Source: Neisseria flavescens (lineage in GTDB: Bacteria > Pseudomonadota > Gammaproteobacteria > Burkholderiales > Neisseriaceae). From it: a stretch of 64,000 bases of DNA. This document shows positions 51,088-59,302 of the stretch, piece after piece; the stretch's first letter is position 1; every line of letters begins with the position of its first letter. The DNA is taken from NCBI RefSeq assembly GCF_005221285.1, contig NZ_CP039886.1, positions 868,001-932,000 on the forward strand, given 5' to 3'. Below the pieces are notes generated by a model. The model was given only the letters and a program-made list of their open reading frames with translations. It was not told the DNA's origin and searched no databases. Both the position numbers and the translations under genes were made by a program.

Positions 51088-51597
51088 ATGTCCCCTAAAC
51101 AAATCCTGATTGTCGCCATCCGCCTGACCGTCATCATTTGGATAGTCAAAACACTGTCAACCGCCATTCCCCTGATGGATTTCGCGTCCGACAACGACAT
51201 CAGGTTTCCCGTCTCAGAAATACTGGGCGTATTCGGTTTTTACAGCATAGTGTGGTTGTTTTTATGGTTTTTTCCCGCCACGACCGCCAATTTCCTCCTG
51301 CCCGAAATCCATCAAAAGCCGCAAGAATTGCCCAAAAACCCTGCCCCTTGGTTAACCACAGGTCTGATTTTAATCGGCTTTTACTCCCTATCCCTCGCGC
51401 TGGCCGACCTGACTTACCTGTATAGTTTTTACCAAATCGCCCAAAACGGTATCACCGCCTCGGTGGGCGACATCTGGACCACGATGACGAACCAAGACAA
51501 AGCCACCACGCTTGCCGCCATCGTCCAAACCTTGATCGGCATCCTCCTGATTTTCGGCGCACCGTTTATCAGCCGCCAGATCCGCAAGCATTTATAA
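51088..51597 (+). CDS. Membrane protein of unknown function
   Basis: The 169-residue protein follows AAAGGAAA. It has about four hydrophobic helices: ILIVAIRLTVIIWIVKTL, ILGVFGFYSIVWLFLWFF, WLTTGLILIGFYSLSLALA and TLAAIVQTLIGILLIFG. Short loops separate them, and it ends with the basic tail SRQIRKHL. I do not recognise the family. It lies between rdgB and hemW, bounded by DUS pairs on both sides (about 51024-51061 degenerate; 51608-51645 exact). Confidence 0.7.
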   Translation: MSPKQILIVAIRLTVIIWIVKTLSTAIPLMDFASDNDIRFPVSEILGVFGFYSIVWLFLWFFPATTANFLLPEIHQKPQELPKNPAPWLTTGLILIGFYSLSLALADLTYLYSFYQIAQNGITASVGDIWTTMTNQDKATTLAAIVQTLIGILLIFGAPFISRQIRKHL

Positions 51598-51607
51598 ACC
51601 CGTAACA

Positions 51608-51645
51608 GGCCGTCTGAAAATGTATTCCATGTTTTCAGACGGCCT
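51608..51645 (+). terminator. DUS pair between the membrane protein gene and hemW
   Basis: AGGCCGTCTGAAAA and TTTTCAGACGGCCT flank a 10-base loop. No T tract is obvious. Confidence 0.6.
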
Positions 51646-51663
51646 CAAAACCCAAAACAACCC

Positions 51664-52839
51664 ATGACCAAAATCACATTCCCCCAAGCCGGACAGCTCA
51701 CCGCCCTGCCGCCACTGTCGCTCTATATCCATATCCCGTGGTGCATCAAAAAATGCCCGTATTGCGACTTCAATTCCCACAGCCTGAAAAACGGCCTGCC
51801 GGAAGAAGCCTATATCGATGCCCTATTCACCGACCTGCAGCTTGAATTGCCCAATATTTGGGGCAGGCCGGTGGAAACCATATTTTTCGGCGGCGGTACA
51901 CCTAGTCTGTTTCAAGCAGAGTCGATTGACCGTTTGTTAAGTGGCGTGCGTTCGCTGTTGCGTTTGCAACCCGAAGCGGAAATTACTTTGGAAGCAAACC
52001 CCGGGACATTTGAAATTGAGAAGTTTCAAGGATTTAAAGACGCTGGTATTACGCGTCTGTCTATCGGCGTACAGAGTTTTAACGACGATATGCTTGCTCG
52101 ATTGGGACGCGTTCACAATGGTAAAGAAGCCCTGACAGCCATTGATACCGCATTGAAATTATTTGATAAAGTCAATATCGATTTGATGTATGCCCTGCCA
52201 AACCAAACGGTTCAGACGGCCTTAAACGATGTGCAAACCGCTATCGCAACAGGCGTATCTCATATCAGCGCATATCATCTGACAATGGAACCGAACACGC
52301 CTTTCGGTCATACGCCGCCCAAAGGATTACCGCAAGATGAAGCCGCATTGGATATTGAAGATGCCGTACACGGCGCATTGGAAGGCGCAGACTTTATTCA
52401 CTATGAAACATCGGCTTTTGCAAAACCTGGTATGCAGTGCCGCCATAATTTGAACTATTGGCAGTTCGGCGATTACTTGGGCATAGGTGCGGGCGCGCAC
52501 GGCAAAATTTCCTATCCTGACCGTATCGAACGAACTGTCCGCCGTCGTCATCCCAACGACTATCTTGCCGCCATGCAAAGCAATCCGCATGAAGCAGTTG
52601 AACGCAAAACCGTTGCTGCCAAAGACCTTCCATTCGAGTTCATGATGAACGCCCTGCGCCTGACCGACGGCGTACCTGCCGCAATGCTGCAAGAACGTAC
52701 CGGCGTACCCACTGCAAAAATCATGGCACAAATAGAAACCGCCAGACAAAAAGGCCTGCTTGAATCAGACCCGACCGTATTCCGCCCGACCGAACAAGGC
52801 CGTCTGTTCTTAAACGACTTGTTACAGTGTTTTTTATAA
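51664..52839 (+). CDS. hemW: Radical-SAM heme chaperone HemW
   Basis: HemW inserts heme into respiratory enzymes; it was long annotated as oxygen-independent coproporphyrinogen oxidase HemN. The 391-residue protein has CxxxCxxC in WCIKKCPYCDFNSH, the glycine-rich FFGGGTPSLF, ITLEANPGTFE and GVQSFNDDMLARLGRVH. It has the C-terminal HemW domain (QCRHNLNYWQFGDYLGIGAGAHGKI). It is shorter than true HemN at the N-terminus. An internal DUS occurs at the end of the gene. It stands alone. Confidence 0.94.
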   Translation: MTKITFPQAGQLTALPPLSLYIHIPWCIKKCPYCDFNSHSLKNGLPEEAYIDALFTDLQLELPNIWGRPVETIFFGGGTPSLFQAESIDRLLSGVRSLLRLQPEAEITLEANPGTFEIEKFQGFKDAGITRLSIGVQSFNDDMLARLGRVHNGKEALTAIDTALKLFDKVNIDLMYALPNQTVQTALNDVQTAIATGVSHISAYHLTMEPNTPFGHTPPKGLPQDEAALDIEDAVHGALEGADFIHYETSAFAKPGMQCRHNLNYWQFGDYLGIGAGAHGKISYPDRIERTVRRRHPNDYLAAMQSNPHEAVERKTVAAKDLPFEFMMNALRLTDGVPAAMLQERTGVPTAKIMAQIETARQKGLLESDPTVFRPTEQGRLFLNDLLQCFL

Positions 52840-52871
52840 GTGCTTTTTTACAACAGTTGAAACATTTTTAG

Positions 52872-53006
52872 ATTTGCTTAATTTACGACAAGAAAATACA
52901 AAACGTTGCCTTGGATGCAGGCTATCGCTATAACCATTGGGGCAAAATGAATAGCATTAAGTTCCATACTCACGAAGTATCTGCCGGTGTACGCGTAACA
53001 TTCTAA
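52872..53006 (+). pseudogene. 3' remnant of an Opa-family outer membrane protein gene
   Basis: In frame with the TAA at 53004-53006, the sequence reads YDKKIQNVALDAGYRYNHWG and then KMNSIKFHTHEVSAGVRVTF. This is the last transmembrane hairpin of Neisseria Opa-type adhesins, including the final GVRVTF strand end. In the same frame a TAG lies at 52869-52871, and nothing upstream resembles the rest of the barrel before the hemW stop codon. It is thus a detached 3' fragment of a surface protein gene. It may be a leftover of recombination or a potential donor for gene conversion. Confidence 0.75.
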
Positions 53007-53047
53007 TTCTTGTCATAAAGCAATAATTGCCTCATGCATCAAGTAAC

Positions 53048-53093
53048 AAAAGGCCGTCTGAAACCTATTTCTCAGGATTTCAGACGGCCTTTT
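53048..53093. terminator. DUS-pair terminator before the VanZ-like gene
   Basis: AAAAGGCCGTCTGAAA (53048-53063) faces TTTCAGACGGCCTTTT (53078-53093). It terminates the VanZ-like gene on the minus strand. Confidence 0.78.
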
Positions 53094-53110
53094 AGCTTCT
53101 TTAAATATGT

Positions 53111-53479
53111 CTAACTTTTTGCTGCTTTAACTTTTTCTGCAAACCACAGCGCCACAGCCGTACCTGCCATATCGGCAATACCGTCCGCGATCGAACCTTG
53201 GCGCGTAGCAGTTAGAAATGCCTGAGCCAGCTCGCTTCCTATTGCAAACAATAAAGCGGCAAACAGAATGCCTTTATAGGGAATATTCCTATTGTCTTGA
53301 ATAAATATTTTTGCACACAGCCATGCCTGACCGAAAAACAGCCCAAAATGGCCGACTTTATCAAAATAGGGAAATGGTGGAGCGCTATTGCCGCCCTCTT
53401 TGAAAAGTAAGGCATAAATGGCGGCGGCAAACCAAATACAGGCAGCGGCAGTAAATTTGTTTAATGGCAAGGCTTTCAT
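53111..53479 (-). CDS. VanZ-like membrane protein
   Basis: The 122-residue protein has about four helices with the VanZ-family pattern: FPYFDKVGHFGLFFGQAW (the D-K-x-x-H-F motif) and GSELAQAFLTATRQGSIADGIADMAGT (the acidic/GR-rich second motif). VanZ is named for teicoplanin resistance in enterococci, but most homologues are of unknown role. Its start overlaps the stop of the upstream small gene (ATGA), so the two are coupled. Confidence 0.8.
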   Translation of the reverse strand: MKALPLNKFTAAACIWFAAAIYALLFKEGGNSAPPFPYFDKVGHFGLFFGQAWLCAKIFIQDNRNIPYKGILFAALLFAIGSELAQAFLTATRQGSIADGIADMAGTAVALWFAEKVKAAKS

Positions 53480-53685
53480 TTGTCAGCCTCTTCATCCAGC
53501 CATGTTTGGCAAATACCTGCCAAACGGACAAATTTCCCACCCCGCGCCTTCAAAATATCACGCCATTGTGCCACTTCTTCTGCATCCGGGGCATCTTCAA
53601 TACTGCATTCGTAAAGGCAGAAGTCTAATGTTTCGCCAACAATGCCTAGGGCTTCAGTCTGAATAAGGCTGGTCAGTTCGTTCAT
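53476..53685 (-). CDS. Small soluble protein coupled to VanZ-like gene
   Basis: Starting at ATG 53685 the product has 69 residues: MNELTSLIQTEALGIVGETL, then an acidic, cysteine-containing part (CLYECSIEDAPDAEEVAQW) and a C-terminal helix ending CQTWLDEEADK. The longer frame to 53727 reads a DUS-like region and lacks a ribosome site. Three cysteines might bind metal. It overlaps the VanZ-like gene by four bases. I do not recognise the family. Confidence 0.7.
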   Translation of the reverse strand: MNELTSLIQTEALGIVGETLDFCLYECSIEDAPDAEEVAQWRDILKARGGKFVRLAGICQTWLDEEADK

Positions 53686-53787
53686 ATTTACTGTTTCTTT
53701 GATTGGTTTATCGCTATTCAGACGCACTGCCTGTTTTCAGGCCGTCTGAACATGATGCGCAAGGTTGCCTGTTTGATTCGGGTACGC

Positions 53788-54366
53788 TTACTTACTGTGT
53801 AAAAAACGTGTTGCCTCTTCCCATTCACCATTCAACACGGCCGGCAATCCTTGCAGGGATTTGGCAATGGAATCATCAATTTGCTGCCTGTGTTCCACCG
53901 ACGGTTTATTCAACACATAACCGACAACCAAATTACGGTCGCCAGGGTGATCAATGCCTAAGCGCAGGCGGTAGAAATTGGGCGTACCCAAACGAGCCTG
54001 AATGTCTTTGAGGCCGTTGTGTCCGCCGTTGCCGCCGCCAAGTTTGAATTTGATACGGCCGCATGGAATATCCAGCTCATCATGAACCACCAAGATTTCC
54101 TCCGGCTTGATTTTGTAAAACTGAGCCAAAGCGGCGACTGCCTGACCGGAGCGGTTCATAAAGGTCATGGGTTTGAGCAGCCAAACATCGCCATCAGGCG
54201 TAGTGGCGCGCGCTACTTCGCCGTAAAATTTCTTTTCGTCTTTAAAATTGACTTTCCATTTCCACGCCAGTTCGTCCAATAGCCAAAAGCCGACATTGTG
54301 GCGCGTTTGTTCGTATTCTTGGCCTGGATTGCCCAAACCGACGATTAATTTAATTTTCAAGCTCAT
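53788..54366 (-). CDS. pth: Peptidyl-tRNA hydrolase
   Basis: Pth recycles peptidyl-tRNAs released from stalled ribosomes. The 192-residue protein starts IKLIVGLGNPGQEYEQTRHNVGFWLLDEL, with catalytic His in TRHNVGF. It has LLKPMTFMNRSGQAVAAL, VVHDELDIPCGRIKFKLGGGNGGHNGLKDI and RLRLGIDHPGDRNLVVGYVL. All match the family at full length. It is a single gene with a DUS pair about 10 bases upstream. Confidence 0.97.
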   Translation of the reverse strand: MSLKIKLIVGLGNPGQEYEQTRHNVGFWLLDELAWKWKVNFKDEKKFYGEVARATTPDGDVWLLKPMTFMNRSGQAVAALAQFYKIKPEEILVVHDELDIPCGRIKFKLGGGNGGHNGLKDIQARLGTPNFYRLRLGIDHPGDRNLVVGYVLNKPSVEHRQQIDDSIAKSLQGLPAVLNGEWEEATRFLHSK

Positions 54367-54420
54367 TACTGTTCTTTCAGTTTGACAGGCCGTCTGAAAA
54401 AGTTTCAGACGGCCTTTGAT

Positions 54421-54693
54421 TTATTCTTGCCCTGCGCGTTTACGTCTCGCTTCTTTCGGATCAATCAACAATGGACGATAAACCTCAATCCGATCGCCAT
54501 CGCGCAACGCTGTCTCATCTTTCACGGCCTTGCCGAAAATACCCAAAGGCGCTTGCTGTAAATCCAACTCTGGGAACTCCACTTCCAAACTGCTTTGCAG
54601 GGCAGCTTCGCGTACGGTTGTACCTTCAGCAACGGTCATGCTCTTCAATACTTGCCTATCGGCCAGTCCGTAAACAATTTCAATCTCAAGCAT
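54421..54693 (-). CDS. rnfH: RnfH family protein (UPF0125)
   Basis: The 90-residue ubiquitin-like protein starts MLEIEIVYGLADRQVLKSMT at 54693, and its second half is APLGIFGKAVKDETALRDGDRIEVYRPLLIDPKEARRKRA, the family signature. It overlaps the end of ratA by eight bases. The pair ratA-rnfH (yfjG-yfjF) is conserved in proteobacteria, and rnfH has been proposed as an antitoxin partner, but the evidence for that is weak. The longer frame to 54741 only extends into ratA. Confidence 0.9.
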   Translation of the reverse strand: MLEIEIVYGLADRQVLKSMTVAEGTTVREAALQSSLEVEFPELDLQQAPLGIFGKAVKDETALRDGDRIEVYRPLLIDPKEARRKRAGQE

Positions 54694-55117
54694 AGCGGCG
54701 GTCGGCCTCTTTAATAAAAGCATCCACCAACGTACCGGCAAGATGGCCGAATACTGGGGAAATCATGGCAGAGAGTACGGCATTGGAAAAATCGTATTCT
54801 AATCTGAATTCGACTTTGCACATATCATCGCCCAAGTCGATAAATTTCCAAGTGCCGCGCAGGGTTTTAAACGGCCCTTCGAGCAAATCCATGCGGATTT
54901 CCTGCCCCGGGATATTGTAGTTGTGCGTCGCAAACGACTGTTTGACGCGCATATAGTCCATAAACAGGCGCGCTTTTAGCTCATTGCCTTTGCGTTCGAT
55001 AACTTCGGTCTTGCTGTACCACGGCAAAAATTTTGGATAGTCCTCAACTTTGTCCACCAGCTCAAACATTTCCTTAGCGCTATGCAGCACCAATACGTTT
55101 TTCTCGACTTTTTTCAT
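54686..55117 (-). CDS. ratA: RatA/Coq10-type START-domain protein
   Basis: The 143-residue protein (ATG 55117, MKKVEKNVLVLHSAKEMFELV) is a SRPBCC/START-fold protein related to mitochondrial Coq10 and E. coli RatA (YfjG). It has the block VEDYPKFLPWYSKTEVIER, conserved in Coq10 homologues, and FKTLRGTWKFIDLGDDMCKVEFRLEYDF. It may bind quinone or, as reported for RatA, inhibit 70S association; the two proposals are not settled. The gene order ratA-rnfH is conserved. The frame extends to 55162 without support. Confidence 0.88.
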   Translation of the reverse strand: MKKVEKNVLVLHSAKEMFELVDKVEDYPKFLPWYSKTEVIERKGNELKARLFMDYMRVKQSFATHNYNIPGQEIRMDLLEGPFKTLRGTWKFIDLGDDMCKVEFRLEYDFSNAVLSAMISPVFGHLAGTLVDAFIKEADRRYA

Positions 55118-55206
55118 GTTGTTGTAGACCTTGTTTTTGAATATTCGGGGTTCAGACGGCATGATTTAGAAAAATATCTGCCCTACTTTGGGACAAAATT
55201 CCTAAT

Positions 55207-57117
55207 TTAAACCGCTTCTCCATTTTGTTTCGCTTCCAGCCATTCCCAGCGTTCCAGTTTTTCCAAAAGCAGCATTTCAATTTCTTCAGCCCTGCTTTGT
55301 AACGCACCTGCTTTTTCGTAATCTTTGAAAATTTCAGGATCGGAAAGCCGGGTATTGATTTCAGCCTGCTCGGTTTCCAAAGTTGCGATTTCGTCGGGCA
55401 GGGCATCGAGTTCGCGCTGTTCTTTGTAGGAAAGTTTGACCGTGCGGTTGGCTTTGGGTTTTTCTTTGGCGGGTTCGGCATTGGATGCTTTGGGTGCGGA
55501 TGCCGTCTGAATTTTTTCTTCGCGTGATTTTGCGTCGATATAGTCCTGATAGCCGCCAATGTATTCTTTCAGACGACCTTGTCCTTCGAAAACAATGCTT
55601 TGGGTAATCACATTATCCAAGAACATACGGTCGTGCGAGACGAGGAATACCGTGCCTTGGTAGTCGCGCAACAGGTCTTCGAGCAACTCTTGGGTGTCGA
55701 TGTCCAAGTCGTTGGTTGGTTCGTCCAAAACCAAAATATTGGCGGGACGGGTAAAGAGTTTCGCCAGCAAAAGGCGGTTGCGTTCGCCGCCGGAGAGTGA
55801 TGAAACGGGGCTTTGCGCGCGGGCAGGATGGAACAGGAAATCTTCCAAATAGCTCATCACATGCTTTTTTTTACCGCCGACTTCGACGTAATCGTTGCCT
55901 TGACCGAGCGTGTAAAACACGGTGTCGTTTTCGTTCAACGCGCTGCGGAATTGGTCGAAATAGGCAACTTCCTGCTTACTGCCGATACGGATTCTGCCGT
56001 AAGTCGGGTTGAGTTCGCCCAAAATCAGTTTTAAAAATGTGGTTTTGCCGATACCGTTGGGGCCGATTAGGCCGATTTTATCGCCGCGCTGCAAAATCGC
56101 GGAGAATTTGTCCATAATGACTTTGTCGCCATAGGCAAACGAAGCGTGTTCCAATTCGGCGATGATTTTGCCGCTTTTCTCGCCGCTGTCGAGCTTGAAG
56201 TTGACCTGTCCCTGCACATTGCGGCGTTCGGCGCGTTGGCGGCGCAGCTCTTCCAAACGGCGCACGCGGCCTTCGTTGCGGGTGCGGCGCGCTTCGATGC
56301 CTTTGCGTATCCACGCTTCTTCCTGCGCGTGGAATTTGTCAAACAGGCGGTTGTGTTCCGCTTCAACCGCCAATTCCTGCGCTTTTTTCTCGCTGTATTT
56401 GGAGAACGAGCCGGGATAGGAACGCAAAATACCTCGGTCGAGTTCGACGATGCGCGTGGCGATATTGTCCAAAAAACGGCGGTCGTGGGTAATCACAACC
56501 AAGCTGCCTTCAAACGCTTTGAGCAGGTTTTCCAACCAAATAATCGCGTCGATGTCCAAATGGTTGGTCGGTTCGTCCAGCAGCAATACATCGGGCTTCT
56601 GCACCCAAGCCTGCGCCAAGGCGACGCGCTTTTTCTGACCGCCGGAGAGGTTGCCGATTTTTTCGTTTTCCGGCAAACCGAGTTCGCCCAAAGTCTGCTT
56701 CACCGCCGCATCCAGTTTCCAGCCGTCCTTCGCTTCGATTTCGAGTTGCAATTCGTTGAGTTCTTTTAATAAAACGCCGTCTGAATTGTGTTCCAAATCA
56801 TGGCTGACGTGATGATAACGGCGCAATAAATCGCGGATTTCACCCAAACCTTCGGCAACGGTATCAAATACGGTGGCTTCTTTGTCGAAAAACGATTCCT
56901 GAGGCACATAAACGATTTTGAGGTTGTTTTGAACAATAATCTGTCCGTCGTCGAGCTTTTGCACGCCGGCGAGGATTTTTAAAAACGAAGACTTACCCGC
57001 ACCGTTGCGGCCGATTAAGCCGACTTTTTCGCCGCTGTCGAGTTGGAAGGAAGTTTTGTCGAGCAGGGCAACATGGCCGACGGCAAAGGAAGCGTTTTCT
57101 ACGGATAAGATATTCAT
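55207..57117 (-). CDS. uup: ABC-F ATPase Uup
   Basis: The 636-residue soluble protein has two ABC ATPase domains without membrane helices. Walker A motifs are GLIGRNGAGKSS and GLIGPNGIGKTT, the signatures NLSGGQKKRVALAQAW and SLSGGERNRLLLAKLF, and Walker B VLLLDEPTNHLD and LVLDEPTNDLD. A linker rich in charged residues and a C-terminal coiled coil (LSYKEQRELDALPDEIATLE) identify Uup. ABC-F proteins act on the ribosome or on branched DNA; Uup affects transposon excision and translation. Internal DUS copies include one AT-type (near 55498) and one AGGTCGTCTGAA type (near 55570). Confidence 0.93.
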   Translation of the reverse strand: MNILSVENASFAVGHVALLDKTSFQLDSGEKVGLIGRNGAGKSSFLKILAGVQKLDDGQIIVQNNLKIVYVPQESFFDKEATVFDTVAEGLGEIRDLLRRYHHVSHDLEHNSDGVLLKELNELQLEIEAKDGWKLDAAVKQTLGELGLPENEKIGNLSGGQKKRVALAQAWVQKPDVLLLDEPTNHLDIDAIIWLENLLKAFEGSLVVITHDRRFLDNIATRIVELDRGILRSYPGSFSKYSEKKAQELAVEAEHNRLFDKFHAQEEAWIRKGIEARRTRNEGRVRRLEELRRQRAERRNVQGQVNFKLDSGEKSGKIIAELEHASFAYGDKVIMDKFSAILQRGDKIGLIGPNGIGKTTFLKLILGELNPTYGRIRIGSKQEVAYFDQFRSALNENDTVFYTLGQGNDYVEVGGKKKHVMSYLEDFLFHPARAQSPVSSLSGGERNRLLLAKLFTRPANILVLDEPTNDLDIDTQELLEDLLRDYQGTVFLVSHDRMFLDNVITQSIVFEGQGRLKEYIGGYQDYIDAKSREEKIQTASAPKASNAEPAKEKPKANRTVKLSYKEQRELDALPDEIATLETEQAEINTRLSDPEIFKDYEKAGALQSRAEEIEMLLLEKLERWEWLEAKQNGEAV

Positions 57118-57202
57118 GGAGAAACTTCAAAAAAGAAAAGGGGGACATTTTAACCGATTATCGGCAGATATTTGCCGACAATCATATGAAATTGAAAGTA
57201 TC

Positions 57203-57233
57203 AGGCCGTCTGAAAGCAGTTTTCAGACGGCCT
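57203..57233 (-). terminator. DUS-pair terminator of ruvB
   Basis: AGGCCGTCTGAAA (57203-57215) faces TTTCAGACGGCCT (57221-57233), with a short loop, right after the ruvB stop at 57240. Confidence 0.78.
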
Positions 57234-57239
57234 TCATCA

Positions 57240-58271
57240 TTATTCTTGAACCTTCAAACCGAAATGCAGATAGGCTCGTTCGGTTGCTACGCGTCCGCGC
57301 GGTGTACGCTGCAAAAAACCCTGCTGAATCAGATAGGGCTCAATCACATCTTCGATGGTATCGGTCGATTCGCCAATCGCAGCAGCCACGTTTTCCAAAC
57401 CGACAGGACCGCCGCTGAATTTGTGTAAAATCGCCTCAAGGAATTTCCTATCCATCACATCCAAACCTTGCACGTCCACATCCAGCATACTCAAGGCTGC
57501 ATCGGCAATTTCCGCATCAATGACGCCGTTGTTTTTCACATCGGCATAATCGCGCACACGTCGCAAAAGGCGGTTGGCAATACGCGGTGTGCCGCGGCTG
57601 CGCTTGGCCACTTCCATCGCACCCTCGTCGCCCATATCCAACTGCAACAACTGGGCAGAACGGGCAACAATAGTCGCCAAATCTTTGTTTTGATAAAACT
57701 CTAATCGGGACACGATACCAAAACGGTCGCGCAAAGGATTGGTCAGCATACCGGCACGGGTCGTCGCGCCTACCAATGTAAACGGCGGCAAATCGATTTT
57801 GACCGAACGCGCGGCCGGCCCCTCGCCTATCATGATGTCCAACTGATAATCTTCAAGCGCAGGATAAAGAATTTCTTCAACCACAGGGCTTAAACGGTGG
57901 ATTTCATCGATAAACAGCACATCATGCGGCTCAAGATTGGTCAACAACGCCGCAAGGTCGCCTGCACGTTCCAAAACCGGGCCGCTGGTTTGGCGCAAAT
58001 TAACGCCTAACTCTTTGGCGATAATATGTGCCAAAGTAGTTTTGCCCAAACCCGGAGGGCCAAACAGCAAAGTGTGGTCAAGCGCTTCGCCACGTTTTTT
58101 CGCCGCCTGAATAAAAATGGCCAACTGCTCTTTTGCCTTATCCTGCCCGATATAGTCGTCTAAAGTTTTCGGACGTAAAGCGCGTTCAAGCAATTCCTCC
58201 TGAGCGGAAATATTTTGAGCAGTGATAATGCGCTGAGGTTGTGCAGAAGTAAGATTATCGGTTTGTAACAT
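57240..58271 (-). CDS. ruvB: Holliday junction branch-migration helicase RuvB
   Basis: RuvB is the hexameric AAA+ motor that drives branch migration with RuvA. The 343-residue protein has LRPKTLDDYIGQDKAKEQL, Walker A LLFGPPGLGKTTLAHIIA, Walker B VLFIDEIHRLSP, sensor VGATTRAGMLTNPLRDRFGI and the C-terminal winged helix (EPYLIQQGFLQRTPRGRVAT). It is complete. ruvA and ruvC are not in the window. Confidence 0.97.
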   Translation of the reverse strand: MLQTDNLTSAQPQRIITAQNISAQEELLERALRPKTLDDYIGQDKAKEQLAIFIQAAKKRGEALDHTLLFGPPGLGKTTLAHIIAKELGVNLRQTSGPVLERAGDLAALLTNLEPHDVLFIDEIHRLSPVVEEILYPALEDYQLDIMIGEGPAARSVKIDLPPFTLVGATTRAGMLTNPLRDRFGIVSRLEFYQNKDLATIVARSAQLLQLDMGDEGAMEVAKRSRGTPRIANRLLRRVRDYADVKNNGVIDAEIADAALSMLDVDVQGLDVMDRKFLEAILHKFSGGPVGLENVAAAIGESTDTIEDVIEPYLIQQGFLQRTPRGRVATERAYLHFGLKVQE

Positions 58272-58441
58272 AATGTTTCTAAATTCTAAGACCGTTCCCG
58301 ACCCGTTGTTTCAGACGGCCCGAACAATCAGACAAAGCGGTTAAATTATGATTTTGGCCATTATACCCGATAAGGCCGAGCCACTTTTCCCTTAAATCTA
58401 AATCACACAAAAATTTTCGTTTTCAGGCGGCCAAAGCAACG

Positions 58442-58447
58442 TATAAT
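58442..58447 (+). promoter_or_regulatory. -10 element upstream of cmk
   Basis: TATAAT at 58442-58447 lies 40 bases before the cmk ATG. No convincing -35 sits at the right distance. Confidence 0.45.
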
Positions 58448-58487
58448 AAACGGTTAATTCAAATACCTATCGCATTCAGGAGAACAC

Positions 58488-59147
58488 ATGAGCCTCAAGC
58501 AAAAAGTCATTGCCATCGACGGCCCCAGCGCATCCGGTAAAGGGACGGTTGCCTCACGCGTAGCCGAAGCTTTGGGTTTTCTTTACCTAGACTCCGGTGC
58601 GCTTTACCGCCTGACCGCACTTTACGCACAAAAACAAAATGTTGCCTGGACAGATGAAGATGCCGTCAGCACACTGGCAGAAACTTTACCCGCACAATTT
58701 GAAGGCAACGTCGTATTATTAAACGGCGAAGATGTATCCGAGCAAATCCGTACCGAAGCAATCGGCATGGGCGCATCTGCCGTCGCGCAGTTGCCTAAAG
58801 TGCGTACCGCCCTTTTGCAACGCCAACGCGACTTCCTAACCGAAAAAGGCTTGGTCGCCGACGGCCGCGATATCGGCTCGGTTATTTTCCCTGATGCCGC
58901 ATTAAAAATTTTCCTGACCGCAAGTGCCAATGTCCGCGCCCAACGCCGTGCCAAACAACTCGGCATCCCATGCGAAGGCGTTGCATTCGAGCGTATTTTG
59001 TCGGACATTGAAGCTCGCGATGAAGCAGACCGCCGCCGCCCTGTTGCTCCGTTGAAACAGCTGCCCGACGCCCTGCTTTTAGATACCGATAACCTTTCTA
59101 TCGAAGAAGCTGTAAAAAAAGTGCTTGATTGGTATCATAAAGTTTAA
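58488..59147 (+). CDS. cmk: Cytidylate kinase
   Basis: Cmk phosphorylates CMP and dCMP. The 219-residue protein has the P-loop IAIDGPSASGKGTVASRVA, LDSGALYRLTAL, and the conserved GLVADGRDIGSVIFPDAALKIFLTA and DEADRRRPVAPLK. CAGGAGA precedes ATG 58488. The order cmk-rpsA-ihfB is the classic proteobacterial arrangement and suggests partial co-transcription, although a DUS pair and a structured leader separate cmk from rpsA. Confidence 0.97.
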   Translation: MSLKQKVIAIDGPSASGKGTVASRVAEALGFLYLDSGALYRLTALYAQKQNVAWTDEDAVSTLAETLPAQFEGNVVLLNGEDVSEQIRTEAIGMGASAVAQLPKVRTALLQRQRDFLTEKGLVADGRDIGSVIFPDAALKIFLTASANVRAQRRAKQLGIPCEGVAFERILSDIEARDEADRRRPVAPLKQLPDALLLDTDNLSIEEAVKKVLDWYHKV

Positions 59148-59302
59148 AATTTGGAGTATAATCGCGAAGTTTTCATTTCAGACGGCCTATTAACCCTATA
59201 AACAAGGCCGTCTGAAAACATTTCCCGACCTGCCGCGCCAAGGACGGCAGGTCATTTCAAACCTAACCCGCACCCCTTGGCGGTGTACCGAAAAGAGTAT
59301 AT
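59148..59302 (+). promoter_or_regulatory. rpsA leader with hairpin
   Basis: This 155-base stretch holds TATAAT at 59157-59162, an inverted DUS pair (about 59179-59219) and a GC-rich hairpin GACCTGCCG/CGGCAGGTC (59227-59235 and 59245-59253), then a second possible short stem before the start codon. In E. coli, ribosomal protein S1 represses its own mRNA through leader hairpins; a similar role here is an inference. Confidence 0.5.
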
